A stretch of 64,000 nucleotides of DNA from positions 62,001 to 126,000 of the forward strand of contig JANXSZ010000021.1 of assembly GCA_025356445.1 (NCBI GenBank). The letters run 5' to 3'. The stretch's first letter is position 1. Each line of letters opens with the position of its first letter. The DNA comes from Betaproteobacteria bacterium. GTDB taxonomy: Bacteria; Pseudomonadota; Gammaproteobacteria; Burkholderiales; Burkholderiaceae_C. The translations under genes and the position numbers were made by a program. Of this stretch, positions 11,442-19,818 are shown one piece after another. The notes under the pieces are model-generated. The model was not told where the DNA came from, searched no databases, and worked only from the letters and a program-made list of their open reading frames with translations.

Positions 11442-12968
11442 TTACTTCGCCGTGGGCATCACAAATTCTGCACCCTTGCCAATGCTCTCTGGCCAGCGCT
11501 GCATCACGCTCTTTTGCTTGGTGTAAAAGCGCACACCCTCTTCGCCATAGGCGTGCATGTCGCCAAACAGACTCTTCTTCCAGCCGCCAAAGCCATGCCA
11601 CGCCATAGGCACAGGAATGGGCACGTTGATGCCCACCATACCCACCTGTATACGGCGGCTGAATTCGCGGGCGACGTTGCCGTCGCGGGTGAAGCAGCTC
11701 ACCCCGTTGCCGAACTCATGGCCGTTGACCAAATCGACCGCTGCGGCAAAGTCTTTCACCCGCACGCACGACAGCACTGGGCCAAAAATCTCTTCTTTGT
11801 AGATGCGCATACCGGGCGTCACGTGATCGAACAGCGTGCCGCCCATCCAAAACCCGTTGTCACAGCCCGCACCCGCTGCTGCACCGTTGAAGCCGCGGCC
11901 GTCCACCAGCAGCTCTGCACCCTCTTTCACCCCCTGCTCGATGTAGCCGGTGATGCGTTTCAAAGCGATATCCGTGACGATAGGCCCCATCTCGGCGGCC
12001 AGGTTTTCGCCGTCCAGCACTTGCAGCGTCTTGGTACGTGCAATCAGTTTGGGCATGATCTTGTCTGCCGCATCGCCCACAAACACCGCCACGCTGATTG
12101 CCATACAGCGCTCACCAGCCGAGCCGTAAGCGGAGCCGATCAGCGCGTCCACGGTTTGGTCGATATCGGCATCGGGCATCACCACCATGTGGTTTTTCGC
12201 GCCACCCAAGGCTTGTACGCGCTTACCGTGGTGAGCGCCAGTCTCGTAGATGTAATTGGCAATCGGGGTGCTGCCGACGAAGGACACGGCTTTCACGTCC
12301 GGGTGCGTCAGCAGCGCGTCCACCGCCACTTTGTCGCCTTGCACCACGTTGAACACGCCATCGGGCAGACCGGCTTGCTTGAGCAGATCAGCGATCATCA
12401 GGGAAGCACTGGGGTCAAGCGGGCTGGGCTTCAGCACAAAAGTGTTGCCTGCTGCAATGGCCACCGGGAACATCCACATCGGCACCATCACCGGGAAGTT
12501 GAATGGCGTCACCCCTGCCACCACGCCCAGCGGCTGGCGCAGCGTCCAGTTGTCGATGCCGGTGCTGACCTGATCGGTGAAATCGCCTTTGAGCAACTGT
12601 GGAATGCCGCAAGCGAACTCCACCACGTCGATACCGCGTGACACCTCGCCCTGTGCATCGGTGAACACCTTGCCGTGCTCAGCGGTGATGGCATGGGCCA
12701 GCGCGTCGCGGTTGAGGTTGAGCAATTCCAGGAACTTGAACATCACCCGTGCCCGGCGAATCGGCGGGATGTCGGCCCAGGCCGGGAAGGCGGCCAGCGC
12801 TGCGGCCACCGCTGCGTTCACATCGTCGGCACTGCCTAACGCGACCTGCCCCGTGACGGCCCCTGTTGCCGGGTTGAACACGTCTTGTGCGCGGCCCGAC
12901 GTACCCTCAGCGTTGCGGCCATTGATCCAATGGGCGATAGAGGGGGCGACGGTAGCAGGTGCAGTCAT
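11442..12968 (-). CDS. mmsA: CoA-acylating methylmalonate-semialdehyde dehydrogenase
   Basis: A 508-residue aldehyde dehydrogenase of the MmsA type, which converts (methyl)malonate semialdehyde to propionyl- or acetyl-CoA with NAD+ and CoA. The start at 12968 (MTAPATV) has GAAAGA upstream and gives the usual length; the ORF extends to 13001 without homology. Family hallmarks: [31 protein letters not shown], and the catalytic Cys in [14 protein letters not shown] near residue 280. It is first in the operon with the GMC oxidoreductase and divergent from a LysR gene, a common arrangement for valine, beta-alanine or inositol breakdown modules. Confidence 0.93.
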   Translation of the reverse strand: MTAPATVAPSIAHWINGRNAEGTSGRAQDVFNPATGAVTGQVALGSADDVNAAVAAALAAFPAWADIPPIRRARVMFKFLELLNLNRDALAHAITAEHGKVFTDAQGEVSRGIDVVEFACGIPQLLKGDFTDQVSTGIDNWTLRQPLGVVAGVTPFNFPVMVPMWMFPVAIAAGNTFVLKPSPLDPSASLMIADLLKQAGLPDGVFNVVQGDKVAVDALLTHPDVKAVSFVGSTPIANYIYETGAHHGKRVQALGGAKNHMVVMPDADIDQTVDALIGSAYGSAGERCMAISVAVFVGDAADKIMPKLIARTKTLQVLDGENLAAEMGPIVTDIALKRITGYIEQGVKEGAELLVDGRGFNGAAAGAGCDNGFWMGGTLFDHVTPGMRIYKEEIFGPVLSCVRVKDFAAAVDLVNGHEFGNGVSCFTRDGNVAREFSRRIQVGMVGINVPIPVPMAWHGFGGWKKSLFGDMHAYGEEGVRFYTKQKSVMQRWPESIGKGAEFVMPTAK

Positions 12969-13057
12969 GGGGGGTCTTTCAAAGGATGCAAAGGAAAACA
13001 ACGTGCCCGCAGTCTAGGCGTCAGGGCGTGTTTTGAAAACCCTTCATTTTTGATTAC

Positions 13058-13091
13058 ATTGTTCGTATAACTGAACAATAAAGTGAACAAT
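13058..13091. promoter_or_regulatory. Probable LysR operator between mmsA and lysR
   Basis: ATTGTTC (13058-13064) and GAACAAT (13073-13079) form a perfect 7-bp inverted repeat with an 8-base spacer, and GAACAAT occurs again at 13085-13091, 12 bases on. Such spaced half-sites next to a divergent LysR start are the typical autoregulatory binding arrangement. The last copy falls over or just before the start codon. Confidence 0.6.
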
Positions 13092-13106
13092 GAACGGCAT
13101 CAACCT

Positions 13107-14078
13107 ATGACATCGCCTTCCGCCACCCCCGTCTTCGCTGACCTGCACCTGCTCACCGTGCTGGCCCAGACCCGCAGCTACACCCAGGCGGCGCGGCGTT
13201 TGGGGGTTTCCAAGGCCTCGGTCAGCATGCGCATTGCCGACTTGGAGCGTGCCGCCGGTGTGCCGCTGGTGCGTCGTACCACGCGCTCGGTCGGCCTGAC
13301 AGATGCGGGTCAGCAGCTGGTGGACGACACCCATGCTGCCTTCACCCACATTGCACAGAGCTTTGCCAACGCCCGCGATTTGGCCGGGCAGCCGCGCGGG
13401 CTGGTGCGCGTCACCGCCCCCGTGGCGCTGGGCCGCCAGCACATCGCTCCCACGCTGGCCGCGTTTCTCCACCAACATCCTGAGATCCGCTTGGAGCTGG
13501 ATTTGTCCGACCGCTTCGTCAACCTGGCCCAGGAAGGCTTCGATTTAGCCATCCGCCACACCCAAGCTCCGCCGGACACCCATGTGGCCTGGGTGCTGTG
13601 CGAAACCCGTTCGGTGCTGGTTGCGAGTCCCGATTACCTGGCCCGCAAAGGCATGCCCACACACCCCAGCGCGTTGGCTGCGCACGATTGCCTGCTGTAC
13701 CTGCGCGACACGCCTGGGCAGAACTGGTCGTTCGTGCGGCGCTTCACTGACTTAGCTGACGGGGGTAACGCGGTTGCTGAGCGCGTCATCGTCGCCGTCC
13801 ACGGCCCGCTGCGGGCGAACAACAGCGAGGTGCTGCGTGAGGCCGTATCAGGCGGGGTGGGGATTGGTTTGCTGCCCGACTTTACGGCAGTCACGGGCGT
13901 TCAATCTGGCCTCTGGGTGCCGGTGCTGCCCGATTGGCAGCCGCAGGGTTTCTTTGGTGAGCGGGTTTACGCCATTCGTCCCTGGGCGGCCCAGGTGCCA
14001 CGGGCAGTGCAGTGCTTTGTCGATCACCTGCGCGGGGCATTGGCGGGTGGGTTTACAGGGATGGGGCTGTCGCGTTAG
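13107..14078 (+). CDS. LysR family transcriptional regulator
   Basis: A 323-residue LysR-type regulator from the ATG at 13107; a GTG at 13083 would add eight residues but overlaps the operator repeats. The N-terminal winged helix-turn-helix (about 10-70) contains SYTQAARRLGVSKASVSMRI and the following LERAAGVPLVRRTTRSV. The rest is the substrate-binding fold (about 95-300). Position and operator suggest it controls the divergent mmsA-GMC operon, with an intermediate of that pathway as a possible ligand. Its 3' end overlaps the convergent AtuA-like gene by 26 bases. Confidence 0.92.
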   Translation: MTSPSATPVFADLHLLTVLAQTRSYTQAARRLGVSKASVSMRIADLERAAGVPLVRRTTRSVGLTDAGQQLVDDTHAAFTHIAQSFANARDLAGQPRGLVRVTAPVALGRQHIAPTLAAFLHQHPEIRLELDLSDRFVNLAQEGFDLAIRHTQAPPDTHVAWVLCETRSVLVASPDYLARKGMPTHPSALAAHDCLLYLRDTPGQNWSFVRRFTDLADGGNAVAERVIVAVHGPLRANNSEVLREAVSGGVGIGLLPDFTAVTGVQSGLWVPVLPDWQPQGFFGERVYAIRPWAAQVPRAVQCFVDHLRGALAGGFTGMGLSR

Positions 14079-15948
14079 CTGTCAAATGGGATGGCGCCAA
14101 GACGGGCATGGTTAACAGTATTTGGCCTATTCCTTTGCCTAACGGGTCATTGCGCAGGCTGGCCATGCCGCCGCCGTCCAGGGCTTGCGTGCAGACAAAG
14201 TTGAAGGCGTGGATGCCAGGGACTTCATGGCGGGTGACTTTGCCCTTCACGAGGTGGGCGAGGTAGGCGGCGACGCGCTCGGGGGTGACTTGGGCGCGCA
14301 GCAACTGGATAAGGCTGGGATGGCGGGCGATGATGCCGATGTTGCTGGTATTGCCCTTGTCGCCGCTGCGGGCATAGGCCAATTGGATGAGGGGAACGGT
14401 GGTGCCGGATTCGGATTCGGGTTCTGGGGCTGCAGTGCCTGGTTCCGCCAAACTGGGGTCAGAGCCCAAATCCGTGGGCGTGAGGGAGGCGGGATGGACT
14501 GACAGCGCGGAATTGGGATCTGACCCCGCTTTGGCTGTGTCAGCGCTTTGAATGGTGACTGGCCACCGGGTGTCGCCCATGTGGACGCTGAGCGTCAAAC
14601 GGTGCTTTTCGAGCAGGAAGGCAAACTGTTTAATGCAGGGGCTGGGGCTGCTGCGGCCGCCACCGGCTCCGGTTGTGCCGGGCGACCAGCTGGTGCCTGC
14701 GGGAGCGATTTCGCGGGCGAACAACTCCAAAGCGGCTTTTTGCGGGTGCATCACCGCCACGCGCAGGATGGCTTCGCGCACGTGAGGGGTTTTGGCGTGA
14801 GGGCCGAAGCTGCCGGACTCGTCACCGATGATTTCTACGGCCGTGCGGCTGTAGTCAGCCAACCCCAGGGCGTTGAACATCGTGCGGGTGCGCGCCAGGA
14901 TGGCCTCGCCCGTACGGCGGGCTTTCAGTGCGGCATCGGTGCCAACGATAGTCAGTTGGGCGTTGCAGCGAAAGCCATCCATGTAAGTCGCGCAGACTTT
15001 GTAAAAACCACTGGGTGCTTTGCCCCGTGCACCCTGAACAGACACCCTGTGCACGGATTCCTGGTGCAGCGTGACTTGCGTGAAATCGCACACCACGTCG
15101 GGCAACAGGTAGTTGGCGGGGTCGCCAATCTCGTACAGCATTTGTTCAGCGATGACGGCGGTGTTCACCAGCCCGCCGGTGCCAGGGGGTTTGGTGGCGA
15201 TGAAGTGGCCGTCTTCATGGCATTCGATGATAGGGTAGCCGATGTTGGGCCAGTCGGGCACGTCTTGCCAGTCGGTGTGCAGGCCGCCGGTCGCCTGGCA
15301 ACCGCATTCAATGATGTGACCGGCGAGGCTGGCCTGGGCCAAGCGGTCGTAATCATCGGGTGCCCAGTCAAACTCGTGCATCAACGCACCCAACGTGACG
15401 GCGCTGTCCACGCAGCGGCCAGTGATCACGATTTGCGCCCCGGCGTCCAGCGCGGCTTTGACGGGCAGGGCCCCGAGGTAAGCGTTAGCCGTCAGCACTT
15501 TAAGGGGCAGGGCGGCACCACTTTGCAATTCAGTGATGTTTTCGTCGCGCAGCACAGGCAACAGTGGCATCACGTCGTCACCGTGCACCACGGCGATTTT
15601 CACGTTCAAACCCAACTCTGTCGCCATGGCTTCAATCGCTTTGGCGCAGGCTTGCGGGTTGACGCCTCCTGCATTGCTGATGACGCGGATGTTTTGCGCC
15701 ACCACGTCTTGCAGGATGCTTTTCATCGTCACGGCGACAAAATCGGTCGCGTAGCCCAGCTCAGGGTTTTTCGCACGTGCGGCGGCGAGGATGGACATCG
15801 TGAGTTCGGCGAGGTAGTCGAAGACGATGTAGTCCAGGTTGCCCAGTTTCACGAGCTGGGGTGCCGCGACGGCGCTGTCGCCCCAAAACCCGGATGCCCC
15901 CCCAATACGGATGACTTTCGGCGCGGCGGCCTTTGACGCGGCGCTCAT
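14053..15948 (-). CDS. AtuA-like acyclic terpene utilisation family protein (DUF1446)
   Basis: A 631-residue protein of the AtuA/DUF1446 family, linked genetically to citronellol/geraniol and related branched acyl-CoA catabolism; the exact reaction is not established. Starting at 15948 makes the ATG overlap the TGA of the upstream enoyl-CoA hydratase (ATGA), which supports this start over the ATG at 15960. Residues ~10-450 form the AtuA core (VIRIGGASGFWGDS, GGVNPQACAKA, ITGRCVDSAVTLG), and ~520-631 the small AtuA-like C-terminal domain (ARSGDKGNTSNIGI). The linker between them is Pro/Ser/Asp rich and carries an in-frame REP-like inverted repeat at 14451-14530. Confidence 0.88.
   Translation of the reverse strand: MSAASKAAAPKVIRIGGASGFWGDSAVAAPQLVKLGNLDYIVFDYLAELTMSILAAARAKNPELGYATDFVAVTMKSILQDVVAQNIRVISNAGGVNPQACAKAIEAMATELGLNVKIAVVHGDDVMPLLPVLRDENITELQSGAALPLKVLTANAYLGALPVKAALDAGAQIVITGRCVDSAVTLGALMHEFDWAPDDYDRLAQASLAGHIIECGCQATGGLHTDWQDVPDWPNIGYPIIECHEDGHFIATKPPGTGGLVNTAVIAEQMLYEIGDPANYLLPDVVCDFTQVTLHQESVHRVSVQGARGKAPSGFYKVCATYMDGFRCNAQLTIVGTDAALKARRTGEAILARTRTMFNALGLADYSRTAVEIIGDESGSFGPHAKTPHVREAILRVAVMHPQKAALELFAREIAPAGTSWSPGTTGAGGGRSSPSPCIKQFAFLLEKHRLTLSVHMGDTRWPVTIQSADTAKAGSDPNSALSVHPASLTPTDLGSDPSLAEPGTAAPEPESESGTTVPLIQLAYARSGDKGNTSNIGIIARHPSLIQLLRAQVTPERVAAYLAHLVKGKVTRHEVPGIHAFNFVCTQALDGGGMASLRNDPLGKGIGQILLTMPVLAPSHLTANATAPSL
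14451..14530. repeat. REP-like imperfect palindrome inside the AtuA-like gene
   Basis: The arms at 14455-14474 (GGGGTCAGAGCCCAAATCCG) and 14508-14527 (CGGAATTGGGATCTGACCCC) pair at 18 of 20 positions around a 33-base centre. GGGGTCAGA-type arms resemble repetitive extragenic palindromes linked to REP-associated transposases in many proteobacteria. It is translated as part of the interdomain linker (about residues 473-499) without breaking the frame. Confidence 0.6.
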
Positions 15949-16736
15949 TGCCCCGTCCATACGGGTTTGCGTTTTTCCTGAAATGCTTTTTGCCCTTCCT
16001 TGGCATCTTCGGTCAGCGTGAACAGCGCGATTTGGCTCTCTGTGAACGACATGGATTCTTCAAACGCCATGTTTTCAATTTTCTTCATGGTGTACAGCCC
16101 GCGCCGAATGGCAGCGGGGGATTTGTCCAGCATGCGGTTGAGCAGCCATTCCAGCTTGGCGTCCACATCATCGTCCACGTAGTTCACCAAGCCGTATTCC
16201 AGGGCCTGTGCGCTGGTGATGGGCTCACCCGTCAGGCACATTTCTGTCAGCTTGCGTCGGGGAATCAGGTGCTGCAATACGCTCAGCACCTGTGCCGGGA
16301 ACACCCCGACTTTCACCTCGGGGAGGCCAAACACCGCGTGGCTGGAGGCCACCGCCATGTCACACAGACTCAGCAAACCCATGCCGCCGGCCATGCAGGC
16401 TCCATTGACCCGCGCAATCAGTGGCACATGGCTGGCTTTGGCCACGCGCAGCAGGGCTGCCAGATGGCCCACTGGCTCGGAATAATCGGTGGTGAATGCC
16501 TTCGTCGATTGCAAATCTGCCCCCGCACAAAACGCCTTGCTGCCGGCGCCGGTGATGACGATAGCGCGCACGTTGCGGTCTGTCTGTGCTGCGCTGATGG
16601 CCTGCGCCATCCCTGCCAGCACGTGGTGGCTCATGGCGTTACGGCGCTCTTCGCGGGTGATGGTCAGCCACAGCAGGGGGCCGTGTTGGGTGATACTGAG
16701 TTCGGGCTTGTCGAGGGTGTTTGCGGTGTTTGTCAT
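15945..16736 (-). CDS. Enoyl-CoA hydratase/isomerase family protein
   Basis: A 263-residue crotonase-fold enzyme that hydrates or isomerises an enoyl-CoA. I take the ATG at 16736 (MTNTANTLDKPEL); the much longer frame upstream covers the MarC gene and has no homology. The oxyanion-hole regions are visible as GAGSKAFCAGADL and NGACMAGGMGLLSLCDMA, with the Glu-containing GLPEVKVGVFP. It ends in the ATGA overlap with the AtuA-like gene, so the two form a unit. In terpene and leucine-type pathways the partner hydratase acts on a glutaconyl-CoA-like intermediate; no biotin carboxylase genes lie nearby, so that role is only inferred. Confidence 0.92.
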   Translation of the reverse strand: MTNTANTLDKPELSITQHGPLLWLTITREERRNAMSHHVLAGMAQAISAAQTDRNVRAIVITGAGSKAFCAGADLQSTKAFTTDYSEPVGHLAALLRVAKASHVPLIARVNGACMAGGMGLLSLCDMAVASSHAVFGLPEVKVGVFPAQVLSVLQHLIPRRKLTEMCLTGEPITSAQALEYGLVNYVDDDVDAKLEWLLNRMLDKSPAAIRRGLYTMKKIENMAFEESMSFTESQIALFTLTEDAKEGQKAFQEKRKPVWTGQ

Positions 16737-16822
16737 AGGTCTCTGGCGTCTCTTTTTATATTGAATAAATCCATTGAATAAAGCTGTATGGGCCATACGA
16801 GTGGCGTTTTGGTGCTGTGGTG
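16737..16822 (-). promoter_or_regulatory. Leader/promoter region of the enoyl-CoA hydratase gene
   Basis: An AT-rich gap between the MarC-family stop and the hydratase start. It contains two direct copies of ATTGAATAAA (16760-16769 and 16773-16782). On the minus strand this gives a TATAAA hexamer near 16757-16762 that could serve as a -10. The repeats may be a regulator site. No gene is present. Confidence 0.35.
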
Positions 16823-17452
16823 CTATGGTTTTCCCAGCACGGGGAACAAAGTGTGGAGTCCATCGGCCATTACCTCCACCGCCAGCGCGGTGAGGATCAG
16901 CCCCATCAGGCGGGTCATCACATTGATGCCTGTCTTGCCCAGCACGCGCGCAATCGGGTGTGCCAGCGACAGGCAGACCCAGGTCGCAAGCGCAATGACC
17001 ACGCCGTAGCCAATCAAGGTGCCCATCTGAACAAAGGTTTTGGCTTTTTCGGCGTAAATCACCACGGTGGACATGCTGGCCGGGCCGGTCAGCAGTGGTA
17101 TGGCCAGCGGTACCACGGCAATGCTGGCGCGGGCAGCGGCGTCCTGCACCTCGTCCACAGTGGATTTGGCTTCTGCCGGTTGTGCGTTCAGCATCGCCAG
17201 TGCCGAGGTCATCAGCAGCAGCCCACCCCCCACCTGAAAGCTGGCGAGTGAGATGCCAAAGAACTCCAGCACGCTCATGCCCATCAGCGCGCACACGGCA
17301 ATCACCACAAAGGCGCTGAACGCAGTGATGCGGATGGTGCGGGCGCGCTCGACGGCCGAGAGGTCTTTGGTGTAGTGGATGAAGAACGGCACGCAGGCGA
17401 TGGGGTTGACGACCACCAGCAGGCTGATAAGGGGTTTGAAATCCACGCTCAT
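16823..17452 (-). CDS. MarC family integral membrane protein
   Basis: A 209-residue member of the MarC/YchE/YhgN family with six predicted membrane segments; the function of the family is unresolved, and an early link to multiple antibiotic resistance has not held. Typical motifs are LLVVVNPIACVPFF near the start, GGGLLLMTSALAML in the third segment, and VPLAIPLLTGPASMSTVV. It begins one base after the stop of the short-chain dehydrogenase gene, so the two are co-transcribed. Confidence 0.9.
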   Translation of the reverse strand: MSVDFKPLISLLVVVNPIACVPFFIHYTKDLSAVERARTIRITAFSAFVVIAVCALMGMSVLEFFGISLASFQVGGGLLLMTSALAMLNAQPAEAKSTVDEVQDAAARASIAVVPLAIPLLTGPASMSTVVIYAEKAKTFVQMGTLIGYGVVIALATWVCLSLAHPIARVLGKTGINVMTRLMGLILTALAVEVMADGLHTLFPVLGKP

Positions 17453-17453
17453 G

Positions 17454-18245
17454 TCAGCGTCCGCCCGTCACGTCCAGCACCGTGGCGGTGGTGTAGCTGG
17501 CGTCCGCGCTCAGCAGCCACAGGATCGCCTGGGCGACTTCCTCTGCACTGCCGCCACGCTGCAGGGGCACCATGGCGGCCAGCTCTGCGACCCGGTGGGG
17601 CAGGCCACCTGAGGCGTGAATGTCTGTTTCAATCAAGCCGGGGCGCACCGCATTCACGCGGATGCCTTCCGCTGCCACCTCTTTGGCAAGGCCCACTGTG
17701 AAGCTGTCAATGGCCCCTTTGGCGGCCGCGTAGTCCACATACTGGCCAGGAGAACCCAGTCGGGCTGCAGCACTGGATAGGTTGACGATACCGCCACCTT
17801 GGCCATAACCCACACCAAAATTGATAGCGCCAGTAGCTTTGCTCATGCGCTTGACCGCTTCACGGGCACATAAAAAGCTGCCCACCACGTTCACGTCAAA
17901 CATACGGCGCAGACGTGCCACGCTCATCGCGTCCACCCGGCAGGCCATATCCACCACACCGGCGTTGTTGACCAGGGCGGTGAGCGGGCCCAGCTGGGCG
18001 TCCACAGTGGCGAACAGGCACAGAACCTGTGCTTCATCCGCCACATCCGCCTGAACCGCGATGGCTTTGCCGCCGCTGGCGGTGATTTCCGTTGCCAACT
18101 GCTCAGCCGTTACGGCGTTGTGGGTGTAGTTGACGGCGACGGCATAGCCGCGCTGTGCTGCCAGCCGAGCGGTTGCCGCGCCTATGCCACGCCCGCCGCC
18201 AGTGATCAGTAGCACAGCCTGCCGTGCTGTGGCTTGTTCCGTCAT
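17454..18245 (-). CDS. SDR family NAD(P)-dependent oxidoreductase
   Basis: A 263-residue short-chain dehydrogenase/reductase from the ATG at 18245 (MTEQATARQ); the frame extends upstream to 18614 without homology. The cofactor motif TGGGRGIGAATA (about 15-26), NNAG, the catalytic Ser (VNLSSAA) and YxxxK (YVDYAAAKGAIDS) are all present, and the C-terminus has RVNAVRPGLIETDIHAS, as in 3-oxoacyl-ACP reductase-like members. The segment MSKATGAINFGVGYGQGG before the catalytic Ser is longer than usual and coincides with a dispersed-repeat-like stretch at about 17815-17852. The substrate is unknown. Confidence 0.9.
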   Translation of the reverse strand: MTEQATARQAVLLITGGGRGIGAATARLAAQRGYAVAVNYTHNAVTAEQLATEITASGGKAIAVQADVADEAQVLCLFATVDAQLGPLTALVNNAGVVDMACRVDAMSVARLRRMFDVNVVGSFLCAREAVKRMSKATGAINFGVGYGQGGGIVNLSSAAARLGSPGQYVDYAAAKGAIDSFTVGLAKEVAAEGIRVNAVRPGLIETDIHASGGLPHRVAELAAMVPLQRGGSAEEVAQAILWLLSADASYTTATVLDVTGGR

Positions 18246-18359
18246 AAAGGTTGCTCCCAATGAAGTTTTGTCAATTCTGGGCATGTCGCCAGCAAGAGTT
18301 TGCCGTCTGGGCAAGAATGGTCGCTGAATTTCCCCCCTTTGTCCCGAGAGGATACGCGC

Positions 18360-18980
18360 ATGACTTTGACCGTTGATTACTATTTTGCCCCGCAAAGTCC
18401 CTGGACTTACCTGGGTCACGCGTCCTTTGCCGCTATGGCCCAACAGGCTAACGCCACTGTGCGCTTGTGGCCGGTTGACCTTGGCCAGGTCTTTCCTGTC
18501 TCTGGCGGTTTGCCGCTGGGCAAGCGCGCGCCTCAGCGGCAAGCCTACCGGCTGGTGGAGTTGCAGCGCTACAGCGATTACCTGCAAGTGCCTTTGAATC
18601 TGCATCCTTTGCATTTTCCTGTTTCAGGTGATGCCGCCTCGCGCTTGATCATCGCCACCGACACCCAGTGCGGCAGTGCGCCAGCCATGAAGCTCGCGGG
18701 TGCGGTGCTGGCCGCTGTTTGGGCGCAAGAGCGCGACATTGCCGACCAAGCCGTGCTGGCGCAGCTGTTGCAGGAATGCGGTTTGGCCGCTGATTTGCTG
18801 GCAAACGCGCACAGCCAAGCAGTGCAAGAGCGCTACGACGCCTGTACCCAAGCCGCGATCGAAGCCGGCGTATTTGGCTCGCCCAGTTATGTGATCGACG
18901 GTGAGATTTTTTGGGGCCAAGACCGGCTAGAGTTCGTGCAACGCAAGCTCTTGCCCGTTGAGCGCCGCTTGCAGGGGTGA
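18360..18980 (+). CDS. DsbA-family 2-hydroxychromene-2-carboxylate isomerase-like protein
   Basis: A 206-residue thioredoxin-fold protein of the HCCA isomerase/kappa-GST type. The ATG at 18360 has GAGAGGA upstream and places the conserved DYYFAPQSPWTYLGH, with the family's active-site Ser, at the N-terminus. The helical insert (about 60-150) and the late GSPSYVIDGEIFWGQDRLEF block are typical. HCCA isomerases act in naphthalene/aromatic degradation with glutathione, but many homologues have unknown roles, and no aromatic dioxygenase lies nearby. The gene ends 84 bases before a dienelactone-hydrolase-family gene. Confidence 0.88.
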   Translation: MTLTVDYYFAPQSPWTYLGHASFAAMAQQANATVRLWPVDLGQVFPVSGGLPLGKRAPQRQAYRLVELQRYSDYLQVPLNLHPLHFPVSGDAASRLIIATDTQCGSAPAMKLAGAVLAAVWAQERDIADQAVLAQLLQECGLAADLLANAHSQAVQERYDACTQAAIEAGVFGSPSYVIDGEIFWGQDRLEFVQRKLLPVERRLQG

Positions 18981-19063
18981 ACCTGTCACCTCATTTGATC
19001 CATTCCCTTTCCTTCCCTTCCCTGTTTCATTCAACGCTGTCTATTCCTCAAGAGGTTCGCACC

Positions 19064-19768
19064 ATGTCCCAAACCATTGAACTCACCGCCGCTGACGGCA
19101 TCCGTTTCCCGGTCTACGTTAGCCAGCCCGTGGGGCCCGCACCTGTTGCCGCTGTGATCGTGCTGCAAGAGATTTTTGGTGTCAACAGCCATATCCGTGC
19201 CGTGGCCGACAGCTACGCGGCCCAGGGCTATCTGGCATTGGCCCCAGATATGTTTCAGCGCGTCAAGCCCGGTGTGAATTTGGGCTATACCCCCGGCGAT
19301 ATTGCCGCAGGTATCGAGCTTAAAGCCGCCACCGAAGCGCTGTCTGCGCCCAGCGTGCTGCAAGACATTCAGGCCACGATTGACCACGCCGCCGCCCTGT
19401 GCGGAGGCAAAGTTGCGGTGCTGGGCTACTGCTGGGGTGGTTTGCTGACGTGGCGCGCTGCTGCACTTTGCACGGGCCTGAGTGCCGCTGTGCCTTACTA
19501 CGGCGGTGGCACGACGGTGGGGGATGAGCCTCACCGCCAGCCGAAATGCCCCGTGTTATGCCATTTCGGCACCGAGGACCATGGCATCCCGATGGACACG
19601 GTCGAGGCGTTCATTAAAACGCAGGCGAATGCCGCATCTCCTGTTCAGGTCGCTACTTATCCGGCTAACCATGGTTTTAACTGCGATCAACGTGGATCGT
19701 TTAATGCGGCTGCTAGCGCGCTGGCATTGCAAAGTACGCTATCGTTTTTGAAGCTAAATTTGGCCTGA
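19064..19768 (+). CDS. Dienelactone hydrolase family protein
   Basis: A 234-residue alpha/beta hydrolase of the DLH family. The ATG at 19064 follows AAGAGGT. The nucleophile elbow is GYCWGG, a Cys nucleophile as in true dienelactone hydrolases, with Asp in GTEDHGIP and His in PANHGF completing the Cys-Asp-His triad. It could open dienelactones from (chloro)catechol routes or act as a general esterase; the neighbourhood does not decide. It is probably co-transcribed with the upstream DsbA-like isomerase gene. Confidence 0.9.
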   Translation: MSQTIELTAADGIRFPVYVSQPVGPAPVAAVIVLQEIFGVNSHIRAVADSYAAQGYLALAPDMFQRVKPGVNLGYTPGDIAAGIELKAATEALSAPSVLQDIQATIDHAAALCGGKVAVLGYCWGGLLTWRAAALCTGLSAAVPYYGGGTTVGDEPHRQPKCPVLCHFGTEDHGIPMDTVEAFIKTQANAASPVQVATYPANHGFNCDQRGSFNAAASALALQSTLSFLKLNLA

Positions 19769-19818
19769 AGCAGCAAGCCAGCGCCATCAGCGGTGGTGCT
19801 GTGGCGCGGTGCACGCCA

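Noticed and set aside
14548-15936. 462-codon plus-strand open frame
   Set aside because: It is antisense to the AtuA-like gene, whose family motifs are intact. The frame has no recognisable domain and reflects high GC at third positions.
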